Shown here: in pieces, positions 46,984 to 57,385 of the stretch
How positions within the stretch are numbered: position 1 is the stretch's first letter
Layout of the letters: every line of letters begins with the position of its first letter
Program-made: the position numbers and the translations under genes
Assembly (NCBI RefSeq): GCF_016624945.1
Contig: NZ_JACVUI010000015.1
Location: 1 to 64,000, forward strand
DNA length: 64,000 bases
Reading direction: 5' to 3'
Source: Acinetobacter sp. S54
Lineage (GTDB): Bacteria; Pseudomonadota; Gammaproteobacteria; Pseudomonadales; Moraxellaceae
Notes under the pieces: generated by a model
The model's input: only the letters and a program-made list of their open reading frames with translations
What the model was told of the DNA's origin: nothing
The model's database searches: none

Positions 46984-47922
46984 TTGTTAAACTATCCACA
47001 CACATCTTCTGCCTATTTTACTTTTATGCAAAATGTTTACTCAGCCCCGCCCTCCCAAGTTGGTAAAGCATTGTTATGTTTAATGACATCCGCTTTACTG
47101 TTTTCAATTATGGGAGTTTGTATTCGTTTTGCCTCACATACAGTTGATAACCCCACCATTGTTTTTTTCCGCAATGCTGTTGGGCTCTTCATATTTATTC
47201 CTATGCTATTTAAGCAAGGCATGGGATTTATTAAAACAAATAAGCTGTGGATGCATACGTGGCGCAGTGTAGTGGGTTTGGCAGCCATGTATGGCTTTTT
47301 TTATGCTATTGCCAATTTAAAACTATCAAATGCTATGGTGTTTAGTTATTCCTCACCTATTTTTATTCCCCTCATTGCTTGGTTGTTTCTCAAAGAGAAG
47401 ATCACAGCATCGATGATTTTGGCTGCGGTACTAGGTTTAATCGGGGTTTTATTCGTTGCCAAACCAGATCAAGGTTTATTAAATACATTGTCTTTTATTG
47501 GACTCGGAGCTTGTTTTCTTTCAGCAATGGCATTTGTAACAGTACGGGCGTTAACTAATACCGAACCTCCTGAACGGATCGTATTTTATTTTTGTATTTT
47601 TGGGACTTTGATTTCTTCTATTCCCATGTTTTGGCACTGGCGCATTTTTAACTGGCATGAACTCAGCCTGTTGATTGCAGCGGGCCTTCTTGCCAATATC
47701 AGTCAATTATTTATGTCCTATGCATATAGTCTGGCTCCCGCAGGACAAATCGGCCCAATGAATTATATTGCGATTGTATTTGCAGGAATCTGGGGCTTTA
47801 TATTCTGGCACGAGCTACCAGATTTCTTTACGATTATTGGGATAATGATTATTTTATTTGCTATTTTACTGTGCAATCCTTACATCCAGAAGAAATTGTT
47901 TGGGCAACCACCTCACTCTTAG
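46984..47922 (+). CDS. EamA/DMT-family transporter (RarD/S-adenosylmethionine-like type)
   Basis: The 312-residue protein has about ten hydrophobic helices in two EamA repeats. The first has MTSALLFSIMGVCIRFAS and FFRNAVGLFIFIPML; the second has FLSAMAFVTVRALT and AGQIGPMNYIAIVFAGIWGF. A second ATG 14 codons in (47026) is a possible start. The family exports small metabolites. The substrate is unknown. It is core chromosome rather than island. Confidence 0.83.
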   Translation: MLNYPHTSSAYFTFMQNVYSAPPSQVGKALLCLMTSALLFSIMGVCIRFASHTVDNPTIVFFRNAVGLFIFIPMLFKQGMGFIKTNKLWMHTWRSVVGLAAMYGFFYAIANLKLSNAMVFSYSSPIFIPLIAWLFLKEKITASMILAAVLGLIGVLFVAKPDQGLLNTLSFIGLGACFLSAMAFVTVRALTNTEPPERIVFYFCIFGTLISSIPMFWHWRIFNWHELSLLIAAGLLANISQLFMSYAYSLAPAGQIGPMNYIAIVFAGIWGFIFWHELPDFFTIIGIMIILFAILLCNPYIQKKLFGQPPHS

Positions 47923-48106
47923 ATATAAGATATAGTAATTACTTTATAGTTTAATTGGTTACAAATTTTTCAGAATATGTAACCATGTCACCGAGAAAAG
48001 AATGTCTAACCCTAAAAAGTAAACAAAAAAAATTCAAATCTAAAAATGAATAGTTCAAAATGGTCAAGGATCACAAAATTTAAGATCATAATTTTTGGCA
48101 AAATGA

Positions 48107-48137
48107 TCTCCTCTTTTATGTTTAAGCATAGAGGAGA
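48107..48137. terminator. Hairpin between convergent EamA and acyl-CoA ligase genes
   Basis: TCTCCTC / GAGGAGA with an inner TATG / CATA pair and loop TTTAAG lies 9 bp before the 3' end of the ligase gene. No strong U-run follows, so termination is only possible. Confidence 0.35.
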
Positions 48138-48146
48138 AACCATGTT

Positions 48147-49841
48147 CTATTCAAAAATAGCCGCTGTTAAATTAAGCTCAATTTGCATCATTTCCTGCAA
48201 CTTAAATTTTTGTGCCTTGCCTGAAGCAGTAAGCGGGAACTCGGTTAGAAATTTGATGTAGCGTGGTACTTTATTATGTGAAATATGCTCCTTACAAAAA
48301 CGACGAATACTGTCTTCATCCGCTTGATGATGCTCATGCAAAATAATACAGGCACATAATTCTTCCCCATAACGCAAATCTGGCAAACCAATGACTTGCA
48401 CATCACTGACATCTGGATGTGTATATAAAAAATCTTCGATTTCTTTGGGAAAAAGGTTCTCACCACCGCGAATCACTACATCTTTAATTCGACCCTTGAT
48501 TTTGACAAAACCTTTGTCATCCATTTCAGCAATATCACCCGTATGCATCCAGCCTGCTGCATCGATGACTTCTTTGGTTTTTTCAAGTTCATCCCAATAG
48601 CCCGCCATGACCGAATAGCCCCGTACACATAACTCTCCCAATGTACCTATTGGCGTAATTTCCCCCTCAAGGTTTATAATTTTAATTTCAATATGAGGAT
48701 GGACATGTCCGACTGTGCTTACTCGTTTATCAATAGAATCATTGATATAACTTTGCACGCTCACGGGCGAGGTTTCTGTCATACCGTAACAAATAGTGAT
48801 ATCAGACATGTGCATGTGTTCAATCACACGCTGCATAATCTCACGTGGACACGGACTGCCCGCCATAATCCCTGTACGTAAGCTGGATAAATCAAACTCA
48901 TTAAATTGCTCATGTTCCAAAATGGCAATAAACATGGTCGGCACACCATATGCTGCGGTACATTTTTCCTGATGAATAGTTTTTAAAGTTTCTAGCGGAT
49001 TAAATACAGCAGATGGATACACCATGGTTGAGCCATGCGTAATACAGGCCAAATTCCCCATCACCATCCCGAAACAATGAAATAATGGAACGGAAATGCA
49101 CACTCGATCCTGAGCGGTTAAACGAATACCTTCACCAACAAAATAACCATTATTTAAAATATTATGGTGAGTCAACATGGTTCCTTTCGGGTTACCTGTA
49201 GTGCCAGAAGTAAACTGAATATTAATGGGTTCATCAAATTGTAGTTGCTGGGCTAAATGCCGTAAATCATTCAGCTGCGATTGATTCGGTGTTTCAAGCA
49301 AATCATTAAAACGATATATCCCTGTCTGTTGCTGATCATCTATTTTTATTACACATTTTAAATGCGGTAAGCGCTCTAAATGCAGAATTTTATCGTGACT
49401 ATGTGTCAACTCTGGTGCAATTTTATTCAGCAATTCTTGATAATCTGTGGTTTTAAATTGTGCAGCAATAATCAGCCCTTTGCATGACACTTTATTTAAA
49501 ACATACTCCAGTTCATGACTTTTATAAGCAGTATTCAGGTTCACCAAAATAATGCCTGCTTTAAAAGCAGCAAATTGTGCCACCGTCCATTCGACACAAT
49601 TCGGTGACCAAATCGCTAGACGCTCTCCTTTTTGAAAACCCAATTTCAATAGACTACAGGCAAAAGCATTTACCTCATTCTGTAACTGCTGATAAGTCAA
49701 TCTTCTGCCCTGATGTGAGCTGATTATTGCCTCTTGCTCTGCATATTGTAGACAAGCCTGATCAAATTTTTCTCCAATCGTCACTCCTAATAGAGGCTGT
49801 GAACTTGTTCCTGAGGCATAGCTTAACCGTACATGTTGCAT
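48147..49841 (-). CDS. AMP-dependent acyl-CoA synthetase
   Basis: The 564-residue adenylate-forming ligase converts a carboxylic acid to its CoA thioester. The ATP loop is QFTSGTTGNPKGTMLTHHN (about 195), then YGVPTMFIAILEHEQF, YGMTETSPVSVQ, and the hinge-region RGGENLFPKEIEDF. The C-terminal lysine lies in LTASGKAQKFKLQEM. It is close to the fatty-acyl/medium-chain group. Beside the liu genes, it may activate isovalerate or a related branched acid; this is inference from location. The gene is 111 bp from the TetR gene on the same strand. Confidence 0.88.
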   Translation of the reverse strand: MQHVRLSYASGTSSQPLLGVTIGEKFDQACLQYAEQEAIISSHQGRRLTYQQLQNEVNAFACSLLKLGFQKGERLAIWSPNCVEWTVAQFAAFKAGIILVNLNTAYKSHELEYVLNKVSCKGLIIAAQFKTTDYQELLNKIAPELTHSHDKILHLERLPHLKCVIKIDDQQQTGIYRFNDLLETPNQSQLNDLRHLAQQLQFDEPINIQFTSGTTGNPKGTMLTHHNILNNGYFVGEGIRLTAQDRVCISVPLFHCFGMVMGNLACITHGSTMVYPSAVFNPLETLKTIHQEKCTAAYGVPTMFIAILEHEQFNEFDLSSLRTGIMAGSPCPREIMQRVIEHMHMSDITICYGMTETSPVSVQSYINDSIDKRVSTVGHVHPHIEIKIINLEGEITPIGTLGELCVRGYSVMAGYWDELEKTKEVIDAAGWMHTGDIAEMDDKGFVKIKGRIKDVVIRGGENLFPKEIEDFLYTHPDVSDVQVIGLPDLRYGEELCACIILHEHHQADEDSIRRFCKEHISHNKVPRYIKFLTEFPLTASGKAQKFKLQEMMQIELNLTAAIFE

Positions 49842-49952
49842 TGAATCATTCTCCTTGATTCTTTGTAATTCTGTTCTTACCCGATCTAATTGTTGTTACT
49901 GCAACTACCTTTCAAACTGCCTATTTTTGTGATTTTAACTGGTATATCTGCC

Positions 49953-50570
49953 CTACTTTTTCTGTACTGCATTCACACAAAAGTCAGCAATGTGTTTAGA
50001 AAAATAGTCTTTATGTTGCTGATCAAACTTAGTATTTTGGGCTGGATCTAAAGGCTCAACAACCACATAGGTCATAGCAGCAACAACACACAATGCTGTG
50101 GTATTTAAATCATCCAACACAAATTCACCGCTTGCATTTCCATCCGCAAGGATTTTTTTAATACTCTGTTTGATCAATTGTTTTACGCGGAAACGCTCAT
50201 GCTCCACCATTGAATCAACAGGCTCAAACATCAGTGAATAAGCCAACCGAGGGCTATTTAATGCGCGTTTGACAAAGGTCGCGACTGCTTTATGCAATTT
50301 TTGTTGTGCCGTCAGCTCACTTTCTGTGATTGCATCAATCACCAACAATTCGGTATTGATGGCTTCTGACAGCACCTCAATCAGTACCTGACTTTTATTG
50401 TCAAAATAACGATAAACCAGACCACTTGAGACACCTGCCTGCTCAGCAATCGTTTGTATCTGTGCGTCCTTAAACCCTCCTTCTGAAATTAATTGTCTGG
50501 CTGAACTCAAAATCGCTTTGCGATTTTGTTCCATCCGCTCCTGCATTAAAGATGATCGTTTATAGCTCAT
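49953..50570 (-). CDS. TetR-family regulator of the liu cluster
   Basis: This 205-residue regulator has an N-terminal helix-turn-helix (about 15-60: [37 protein letters not shown]) and a helical ligand-binding domain. It diverges from liuA and probably represses it until an acyl-CoA binds. In Pseudomonas the liu operon is controlled by a MerR protein, so the regulator type differs here. Function is inferred from position. Confidence 0.83.
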   Translation of the reverse strand: MSYKRSSLMQERMEQNRKAILSSARQLISEGGFKDAQIQTIAEQAGVSSGLVYRYFDNKSQVLIEVLSEAINTELLVIDAITESELTAQQKLHKAVATFVKRALNSPRLAYSLMFEPVDSMVEHERFRVKQLIKQSIKKILADGNASGEFVLDDLNTTALCVVAAMTYVVVEPLDPAQNTKFDQQHKDYFSKHIADFCVNAVQKK

Positions 50571-50614
50571 AAATTTTATTCTCTACCAAACAAAATGAAT
50601 TGTAAATCAATTTA

Positions 50615-50628
50615 TGAATTAGTATTCA
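50615..50628. promoter_or_regulatory. Candidate operator in the tetR-liuA intergenic region
   Basis: TGAATTAGTATTCA has 5-bp dyad arms TGAAT / ATTCA in the 147-bp divergent region. It is a possible TetR-type site; only its position supports it. Confidence 0.3.
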
Positions 50629-50717
50629 CTTTTTTAAAAATTCATTGTAAGGTACTTCATAAGCACATACAACAACGCTTATGGAACAACAACTATAACC
50701 AAAGGGATGAGAACAGA

Positions 50718-51890
50718 ATGAACCTACGCAGCTTAAATTTCGGTCTGGATGAAACGTTAATTGCTCTACAAGACTCTGTTGCAGCATTTTGTGCCAAGGA
50801 AATTGCACCGATTGCTCAACAAGTGGATCAAGATAATCAATTTCCAGCCCATCTCTGGAAAAAATTTGGCGATATGGGTTTGTTGGGACTCACTGTTTCT
50901 GAAGCATATGGCGGTACTAATCTTGGCTATTTAGCGCACATCATTGTGATGCAGGAAATCTCTCGTGCATCGGCCTCTATTGGCCTTTCTTACGGTGCAC
51001 ATTCCAATTTATGTATTAACCAAATTAACCGAAACGGTAGCGAGCAACAAAAACAAAAGTACTTACCGAAACTGATTTCAGGTGAATTTGTGGGTGCTTT
51101 GGCAATGTCTGAGCCAAACGCAGGTTCGGATGTGATCAGTATGAAACTCCGTGCAGAACAAAAAGATAATCATTTTATTTTAAATGGCTCAAAAATGTGG
51201 ATCACCAATGGCGGTGATGCAGATGTACTGGTGGTTTATGCCAAAACTGATCCACAGGCAGGCGCTAAAGGCATGACTGCCTTCCTGATTGAAAAAGATA
51301 TGCCGGGCTTTAGTCATGGCAAGCATTTGGACAAACTTGGTATGCGTGGTTCCAATACTTATCCGTTGTTTTTTGACAATGTTGAAGTCCCTGCCGAAAA
51401 CGTGCTCGGTGGTGTAGGAAACGGTGCAAAAGTGCTCATGAGTGGTCTGGACTATGAACGTGCAGTGTTGAGTGCTGGCCCACTCGGCATTATGGATGCC
51501 TGTTTGGATGTAGTCATTCCTTACTTACATGAACGTGAACAGTTTGGGCAGGCTTTAGGTGAATTTCAACTCATGCAAGGCAAACTGGCAGATATGTATT
51601 CTACTTGGTTGGCATGCAAGGCTTTGGTCTATGCCATTGGTACAGCCTGTGACAAAGCTGATCATGACCGTAGCCTACGTAAAGATGCAGCAAGTGCGAT
51701 TTTATATGCAGCAGAAAAAGCCACTTGGATGGCAGGTGAAACCATTCAAACCCTCGGTGGTAATGGTTATATCAATGAATTCGCGGCAGGTCGCTTATGG
51801 CGCGATGCCAAACTTTATGAAATTGGTGCAGGGACTTCAGAAATTCGCCGCATGTTGATTGGACGCGAACTGTTTAATGAAACCAAATAA
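50718..51890 (+). CDS. liuA: Isovaleryl-CoA dehydrogenase
   Basis: LiuA oxidises isovaleryl-CoA to 3-methylcrotonyl-CoA with FAD in the leucine/isovalerate pathway. I start it at the ATG at 50718 (GGGATGAGAA in front) for 390 residues; the frame is open from 50595 but those 41 residues are not family-like. Acyl-CoA dehydrogenase motifs are [39 protein letters not shown], and [20 protein letters not shown], with [18 protein letters not shown] at the end. The catalytic glutamate of the isovaleryl type lies in [15 protein letters not shown]. Confidence 0.93.
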   Translation: MNLRSLNFGLDETLIALQDSVAAFCAKEIAPIAQQVDQDNQFPAHLWKKFGDMGLLGLTVSEAYGGTNLGYLAHIIVMQEISRASASIGLSYGAHSNLCINQINRNGSEQQKQKYLPKLISGEFVGALAMSEPNAGSDVISMKLRAEQKDNHFILNGSKMWITNGGDADVLVVYAKTDPQAGAKGMTAFLIEKDMPGFSHGKHLDKLGMRGSNTYPLFFDNVEVPAENVLGGVGNGAKVLMSGLDYERAVLSAGPLGIMDACLDVVIPYLHEREQFGQALGEFQLMQGKLADMYSTWLACKALVYAIGTACDKADHDRSLRKDAASAILYAAEKATWMAGETIQTLGGNGYINEFAAGRLWRDAKLYEIGAGTSEIRRMLIGRELFNETK

Positions 51891-51905
51891 TAATGATCAA
51901 TCAGG

Positions 51906-53516
51906 ATGCCGCTTATGAACCCATTACACAGTAAAATTAATATTCGAGGTGAAGACTTCAAAACCAATCAATACGCCATGCAAACATTGGTCAGCGATCT
52001 AAAACAAGTGGCTCAAAAAGTAGCTTTAGGGGGGGGAGAAAATGCCCGACAAAAGCATTTGGACAGAGGCAAACTTTTACCACGTGATCGTATTGATCAA
52101 CTGATTGATGTCGGTACAGCTTTTCTAGAAATTGGTCAGTTAGCTGCTTATAAGGTTTATGAAGATGATATTCCTGCTGCGGGCGTGATTGCAGGTATTG
52201 GGCAAGTGAACGGTATAACCTGCATGATTGTCGCCAATGATGCAACGGTAAAAGGGGGTACCTATTATCCACTTACTGTGAAAAAGCATTTACGTGCACA
52301 AGAAATTGCTGAACAAAATCACTTGCCATGTATTTATCTGGTGGATTCGGGGGGTGCTTTTTTACCGATGCAAGATGAGGTATTTCCAGATCGGGATCAT
52401 TTTGGACGTATTTTTTATAATCAAGCCCGTATGTCTAGTCTAGGTATTGCACAGATTGCTGTAGTCATGGGTAGTTGTACTGCTGGTGGTGCTTATGTGC
52501 CCGCTATGTCAGATGAAACTATTATTGTGCGTAACCAAGGTACTATTTTCTTGGGCGGCCCGCCACTGGTGAAAGCCGCGACTGGTGAAGTGGTTAGCAG
52601 TGAAGACTTGGGAGGGGGCGATGTACATACTCGCCTTTCAGGAGTTGCCGATCATTTGGCTGAAAATGATGAACATGCGCTTGCTATTGCACGTAATATT
52701 GTTTCCAATCTCAATAAAAAGTCAAATGACTTAAATAAGCAGTTTGATGAACCCCTCTTTGATGCAAGCGAACTTTATGGCGTAATTCCAAGTGATGCGC
52801 GTAAACCTTTTGATGTACGCGAAGTGATTGCACGGATTGTTGATGGTTCATGTTTTGATGAATTTAAAGCGCGCTTTGGCTCTACTTTAATTACTGGTTT
52901 TGCCTCACTTTACGGCATGCCTGTCGGGATCATTGCCAATAACGGGATTCTATTTTCCGAGTCCGCACAAAAAGGTGCACATTTTATTGAACTCTGCACC
53001 CAACGCAATATCCCTTTGTTATTTATACAAAATATTACTGGCTTTATGGTCGGGCGCCAATATGAGAATGAAGGTATTGCCAAGCACGGAGCTAAATTGG
53101 TTATGGCGGTTGCCACGGCCAATGTCCCCAAACTCACCCTGATTATTGGTGGTTCTTTTGGTGCAGGTAATTATGGAATGTGTGGCCGTGCCTATTCACC
53201 ACGCTTTTTATGGACATGGCCAAACTCTCGTATTTCGGTGATGGGTGGTGAACAGGCTGCTAGTGTTCTTTCAACCTTAAAGCGTGATCAGATTGAACAA
53301 AAAGGTGCGCAATGGTCAGCACAAGAGGAAGATCAGTTCAAACAACCGATTCGTGAACAATATGAACGCCAAGGCCATCCGTACTATGCCTCTGCCCGCC
53401 TTTGGGATGATGGTGTTATTGACCCTGCTCACACCCGTCATGTACTCGGTTTAAGTCTTGCTGCGGCGATGAATGCTCCAATCCAACCCACCAAGTTTGG
53501 CGTGTTCCGCATGTAG
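51906..53516 (+). CDS. liuB: 3-Methylcrotonyl-CoA carboxylase beta subunit
   Basis: The 536-residue carboxyltransferase transfers CO2 from biotin to 3-methylcrotonyl-CoA, giving 3-methylglutaconyl-CoA, in complex with LiuD. Crotonase-like halves show [56 protein letters not shown] and [14 protein letters not shown], then [20 protein letters not shown] and the final [18 protein letters not shown]. The 16-bp gap to liuA suggests one transcript. A second ATG lies three codons on. Confidence 0.93.
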   Translation: MPLMNPLHSKINIRGEDFKTNQYAMQTLVSDLKQVAQKVALGGGENARQKHLDRGKLLPRDRIDQLIDVGTAFLEIGQLAAYKVYEDDIPAAGVIAGIGQVNGITCMIVANDATVKGGTYYPLTVKKHLRAQEIAEQNHLPCIYLVDSGGAFLPMQDEVFPDRDHFGRIFYNQARMSSLGIAQIAVVMGSCTAGGAYVPAMSDETIIVRNQGTIFLGGPPLVKAATGEVVSSEDLGGGDVHTRLSGVADHLAENDEHALAIARNIVSNLNKKSNDLNKQFDEPLFDASELYGVIPSDARKPFDVREVIARIVDGSCFDEFKARFGSTLITGFASLYGMPVGIIANNGILFSESAQKGAHFIELCTQRNIPLLFIQNITGFMVGRQYENEGIAKHGAKLVMAVATANVPKLTLIIGGSFGAGNYGMCGRAYSPRFLWTWPNSRISVMGGEQAASVLSTLKRDQIEQKGAQWSAQEEDQFKQPIREQYERQGHPYYASARLWDDGVIDPAHTRHVLGLSLAAAMNAPIQPTKFGVFRM

Positions 53517-53525
53517 GAGATGTAT

Positions 53526-54320
53526 ATGAGCTATCAATTTTTACAACTGGAACAACACGGTCAAGTTGCTTATGTTTGGCTGAATCGCCCTGAACTGCAT
53601 AATGCTTTCAATACCACGGTGATTGAGGAGTTACATGCCTGTTTTAACAGTCTCAATACACGGGATGATATTCGTGTGGTGGTGTTAGCTGGCCGTGGTA
53701 AAAGTTTTTCAGCTGGTGCCGATTTAAACTGGATGAAACAGGCAGGTCAGGCTTCTACTATAGAAAATGAAGCTGATGCGCTAAAGCTTGCACAGATGCT
53801 AAATGCCCTCGCTACTTTAAAACAACCCAGCATTGCTCGGGTGCATGGCATAGCTTTTGGTGGCGGCATGGGTTTAGCATCGGCATGTGATATTTGTATT
53901 GCTAGCAGTGAAGTCAAATTCGCCACATCAGAAGTTCGACTCGGTCTTGCACCATCGACCATCAGTCCTTATGTGATTCGTGCCATTGGTGCACGACAAG
54001 CCTCTCGTTATTTTTTAACTGCTGAACGTATTTCTGCACATGAAGCCAAACAGATAGGTTTAGTACATGAAGTCGCAGATGCAGAAGATTTAGACAGAAA
54101 AGTTCAAGACATCATTGATGCATTGTTACTCGGTGGGCCACACGCTCAGACAGCGTCAAAACAACTCATTCAAATGATTAATCATCAAAGCATGAATGAG
54201 GATTTACTCAAGCAGACTGCACAGCATATTGCTCAAGTTCGTCAAGGCAGCGAAGCCAAAGAAGGCCTGAATGCCTTTTTGAATAAACAACAACCTGCAT
54301 GGACTTCTATTCCCCAATAA
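53526..54320 (+). CDS. liuC: Methylglutaconyl-CoA hydratase
   Basis: LiuC hydrates 3-methylglutaconyl-CoA to HMG-CoA. I place the start at the ATG at 53526, 6 bp after AGGAG; an ATG at 53520 touches that site. The 264-residue enoyl-CoA hydratase fold has AGRGKSFSAGADLNWMKQAG, HGIAFGGGMGLASACDICIA (oxyanion hole), and KFATSEVRLGLAPSTISPYV, which holds the catalytic glutamate. Its place between the carboxylase genes supports the substrate. Confidence 0.9.
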   Translation: MSYQFLQLEQHGQVAYVWLNRPELHNAFNTTVIEELHACFNSLNTRDDIRVVVLAGRGKSFSAGADLNWMKQAGQASTIENEADALKLAQMLNALATLKQPSIARVHGIAFGGGMGLASACDICIASSEVKFATSEVRLGLAPSTISPYVIRAIGARQASRYFLTAERISAHEAKQIGLVHEVADAEDLDRKVQDIIDALLLGGPHAQTASKQLIQMINHQSMNEDLLKQTAQHIAQVRQGSEAKEGLNAFLNKQQPAWTSIPQ

Positions 54321-54341
54321 CAACAATTCAGGACGATCACA

Positions 54342-56333
54342 ATGTTTGAAAAGATTTTAATTGCGAACCGTGGTGAGATAGCCTGTCGCGTCATTCGCAC
54401 TGCAAAAAAACTTGGTATTGCAACAGTTGCGGTTTATTCAGATGCAGATGCAGATGCACAACATGTCAAACTGGCAGATGAAGCGATTTATATTGGCCAA
54501 TCTCCTGCAACACAAAGTTATTTACAAGTTGATCGTATTATTCAAGCAGCCCTTGATACAGGCAGTCAAGCGATTCATCCAGGGTATGGTTTCCTTTCCG
54601 AAAATGATCAGTTTGCATTGGCCTGCCAACAGCACGGTATTTGTTTCATCGGCCCACCAGTCGCTGCAATTTTAGCAATGGGTCTAAAAGCTACCTCTAA
54701 AGTTCTCATGGAAAAAGCAGGGGTTCCTTTAACACCGGGTTATCATGGAACCAACCAAGATGCTGAGTTTTTAAAACAGCAAGCCGATACCATTGGCTAT
54801 CCTGTACTAATTAAGGCCAGCGCAGGTGGTGGGGGTAAAGGCATGAGCTTGGTCGAACGGAGTGAGGATTTCTTACAGGCTCTTGCTTCGTGCAAACGTG
54901 AAGCAAAATCCAGCTTTGGTAACGATGATGTGCTGATTGAACGCTATGTGATTCAACCGCGGCATATTGAAGTACAAGTCTTTGGGGATATGCATGGCAA
55001 TTATGTACATTTGTTTGAACGTGATTGTTCCGTGCAACGCCGTCATCAAAAAGTCTTAGAAGAAGCCCCTGCTCCACAAATGCCAGAAGCTAAACTGGAC
55101 GCGATGCGTCAAGCTGCGATTGATGCAGCACGTGCTGTTGATTATGTGGGCGCAGGTACAGTTGAATTTATTGTGGAACAGGATGGGACTGCCTACTTCA
55201 TGGAAATGAATACGCGTCTGCAAGTTGAACACCCTGTTACTGAAATGATCACAGGTGAAGACCTCGTGGAATGGCAACTACGTGTCGCAGATGGTGAGCC
55301 TTTGCCAAAACTGCAACATGAGTTAAAGATTCATGGGCATGCACTTGAGGCACGTATTTATGCCGAACAACCGGAAAAAGGCTTCTTGCCTGCCATCGGC
55401 AAAATTGACTATTTACATTACCCAACTCAGAACCCGTATGTACGCGTCGATAGCGGGATTGTTGAGGACGATGAAATCACCACTTACTATGACCCAATGA
55501 TTGCCAAATTGATCGTTTGGGGTGAGAACCGTGAAGCTGCTTTGATTCAAATGCAACATGCGTTAAGCCAATTCCATGTAGATGGTTTAGGCAACAACAT
55601 CTCATTTTTACAACGTATCGTAAGCTGTGATTCATTTAAGCAAGCTAAACTTGATACTAATTTGATTCAACGTGAGCACGACTTTTTATTTCGCCATGAA
55701 AGTATTCAGCCAGAACTGATCGTTGCGACCGCCTTTATTGAATTTTTAAGCAAACTCAATAATCACTGCTCGAACCAAAAACAATTATGGCAAGCACAAC
55801 CTTTATGGCGTTTAAATATTGCGTTCCAGCAAAAGATGAAAATGATCTATTTAGACCAGAACATTGAAATCAAGATTGCCGCTGCGGAACAGGGTTTTTA
55901 TGCTGAATATAAGGGTCAAAGCTATCAGATTTCAGGTCAACTACTAGATGCACATACAGCAACTGTAAAGATCAATGCTAAGCGGCAAATATTGGCATTT
56001 AATCAAAGCCAGCACGGTATTACCCTATTTCATGGCGGGCAAAGCCATTCTTTTGAATATATCCGGATGGACTATACTCAAGCTGATCAGCAGACCGAAC
56101 AAGGACATCTGAAAGCTCCAATGCCGGGCGTCATTACTCAGGTATTAGTGACTGCCAACCAGAGCGTTAAAAAAGACGATATTTTAATGACGCTGGAAGC
56201 CATGAAAATGGAATATAGCATTCGTGCACCTCAAGACGGTGTCATTGTCGATGCCTATTTCCAAGTCGGTGATCAGGTCAAAGCAGGCGATGAACTAGTC
56301 GAATTTCAACCCGCTGAGGAGGAAGTTGCATGA
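54342..56333 (+). CDS. liuD: 3-Methylcrotonyl-CoA carboxylase alpha subunit (biotin-containing)
   Basis: The 663-residue protein has a biotin carboxylase part (about 1-445), with IANRGEIACRVIRTAKKLGI, ATP-grasp loop KASAGGGGKGM, EMNTRLQVEHPVTEMITG, and a C-terminal biotinyl domain (about 590-660). The biotinylated lysine lies in LEAMKMEYS. The middle segment (about 450-590) is the BC-CT mediating domain. With LiuB it forms the methylcrotonyl-CoA carboxylase. The stop codon overlaps the ATG of liuE (ATGA). Confidence 0.95.
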   Translation: MFEKILIANRGEIACRVIRTAKKLGIATVAVYSDADADAQHVKLADEAIYIGQSPATQSYLQVDRIIQAALDTGSQAIHPGYGFLSENDQFALACQQHGICFIGPPVAAILAMGLKATSKVLMEKAGVPLTPGYHGTNQDAEFLKQQADTIGYPVLIKASAGGGGKGMSLVERSEDFLQALASCKREAKSSFGNDDVLIERYVIQPRHIEVQVFGDMHGNYVHLFERDCSVQRRHQKVLEEAPAPQMPEAKLDAMRQAAIDAARAVDYVGAGTVEFIVEQDGTAYFMEMNTRLQVEHPVTEMITGEDLVEWQLRVADGEPLPKLQHELKIHGHALEARIYAEQPEKGFLPAIGKIDYLHYPTQNPYVRVDSGIVEDDEITTYYDPMIAKLIVWGENREAALIQMQHALSQFHVDGLGNNISFLQRIVSCDSFKQAKLDTNLIQREHDFLFRHESIQPELIVATAFIEFLSKLNNHCSNQKQLWQAQPLWRLNIAFQQKMKMIYLDQNIEIKIAAAEQGFYAEYKGQSYQISGQLLDAHTATVKINAKRQILAFNQSQHGITLFHGGQSHSFEYIRMDYTQADQQTEQGHLKAPMPGVITQVLVTANQSVKKDDILMTLEAMKMEYSIRAPQDGVIVDAYFQVGDQVKAGDELVEFQPAEEEVA

Positions 56334-57220
56334 CGGAGTTTGTCAAAATCGTAGAAGTGGGCCCCAGAGATGGCTTACAAAATGAAAAACAGGCTTTAAC
56401 TGTAGAACAGCGTTTAAATTTTATTTCTGATCTGGTAGATGCAGGTTTAAAATTTATAGAAGTCGGCTCCTGTGTCTCAGCCAAATGGGTACCTCAAATG
56501 GCTTACAGTGATGAACTTTTCCAGCAACTGCCAAAACCTTCAGATGTACAATTTAGTTTACTTACGCCGAATCTTAAAGGGTTCGAAATCGCTCAGGCGG
56601 TCGGTTGTAAAGAAGTTGCGGTCTTTACTGCAGCATCTGAAAGTTTTACCCGTAAAAATATTAATTGCTCAATTGATGAAAGTTTTGAAAAATTTGCCGA
56701 TGTCATGGCCGCAGCCAAAGCCCAGAATATCCGTGTTCGCGGCTATGTTTCCTGTGTCATTGACTGTCCCTATGAAGGAGCGATTGCACCCGAACAAGTG
56801 GTCAAAGTCGTTAAGCGGCTTTACGACTTGGGATGTTACGAAGTCTCCTTAGGAGAAACCATGGGTACAGCTACGCCTAATCGTGTTCAAACGCTTTGGC
56901 AAGCGTGTTTAGCTGAACTCAATAGCGATGTATTGGCTGGACATTTTCATAATACTTATGGCATGGCGATTGCAAATATTTATCAATCCTTACAACAAGG
57001 CATTCGGGTATTTGATTCATCCCTCGCAGGACTTGGCGGCTGTCCATACGCCAAAGGTGCATCGGGCAATATTGCTACGGAAGATCTGTTTTACTTGCTT
57101 TCACATATGGGGTTTGAAACCGGAATCAATCTGGAAAAGCTGATGCAAGCCAGCCAGCGGATTAGTCAGACTTTACAACGACGGACATCATCCCAATATG
57201 CTCAGGCTTATTTAGCTTAA
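56330..57220 (+). CDS. liuE: Hydroxymethylglutaryl-CoA lyase
   Basis: The 296-residue TIM-barrel enzyme splits HMG-CoA into acetoacetate and acetyl-CoA, the end of the liu pathway. Signature motifs are KIVEVGPRDGLQNEKQAL, VFTAASESFTRKNINCS, EVSLGETMGTATP and the catalytic cysteine in GLGGCPYAKGASGNIATED. It is translationally coupled to liuD and followed by a bidirectional terminator. Confidence 0.95.
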   Translation: MTEFVKIVEVGPRDGLQNEKQALTVEQRLNFISDLVDAGLKFIEVGSCVSAKWVPQMAYSDELFQQLPKPSDVQFSLLTPNLKGFEIAQAVGCKEVAVFTAASESFTRKNINCSIDESFEKFADVMAAAKAQNIRVRGYVSCVIDCPYEGAIAPEQVVKVVKRLYDLGCYEVSLGETMGTATPNRVQTLWQACLAELNSDVLAGHFHNTYGMAIANIYQSLQQGIRVFDSSLAGLGGCPYAKGASGNIATEDLFYLLSHMGFETGINLEKLMQASQRISQTLQRRTSSQYAQAYLA

Positions 57221-57293
57221 GCGTCTAAAATATGGCTGCTAATCTCATGGTCTTTGCAGCCTAGCCGTGGAAAAACATGCTGTGAATCTAAAA

Positions 57294-57328
57294 AGACAAG
57301 ATAGCTTTATATTTAAGCTGTCTTGTCT
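57294..57328. terminator. Bidirectional terminator between liuE and catD
   Basis: AGACAAGATAGCTT and AAGCTGTCTTGTCT form a 14-bp stem with one mismatch or wobble around TATATTT. It is placed between convergent operons. Confidence 0.75.
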
Positions 57329-57385
57329 AGCATATTCAGTATTTAAGCACACTATAATGCGACTGATCCCTCACACCGCTTTAAA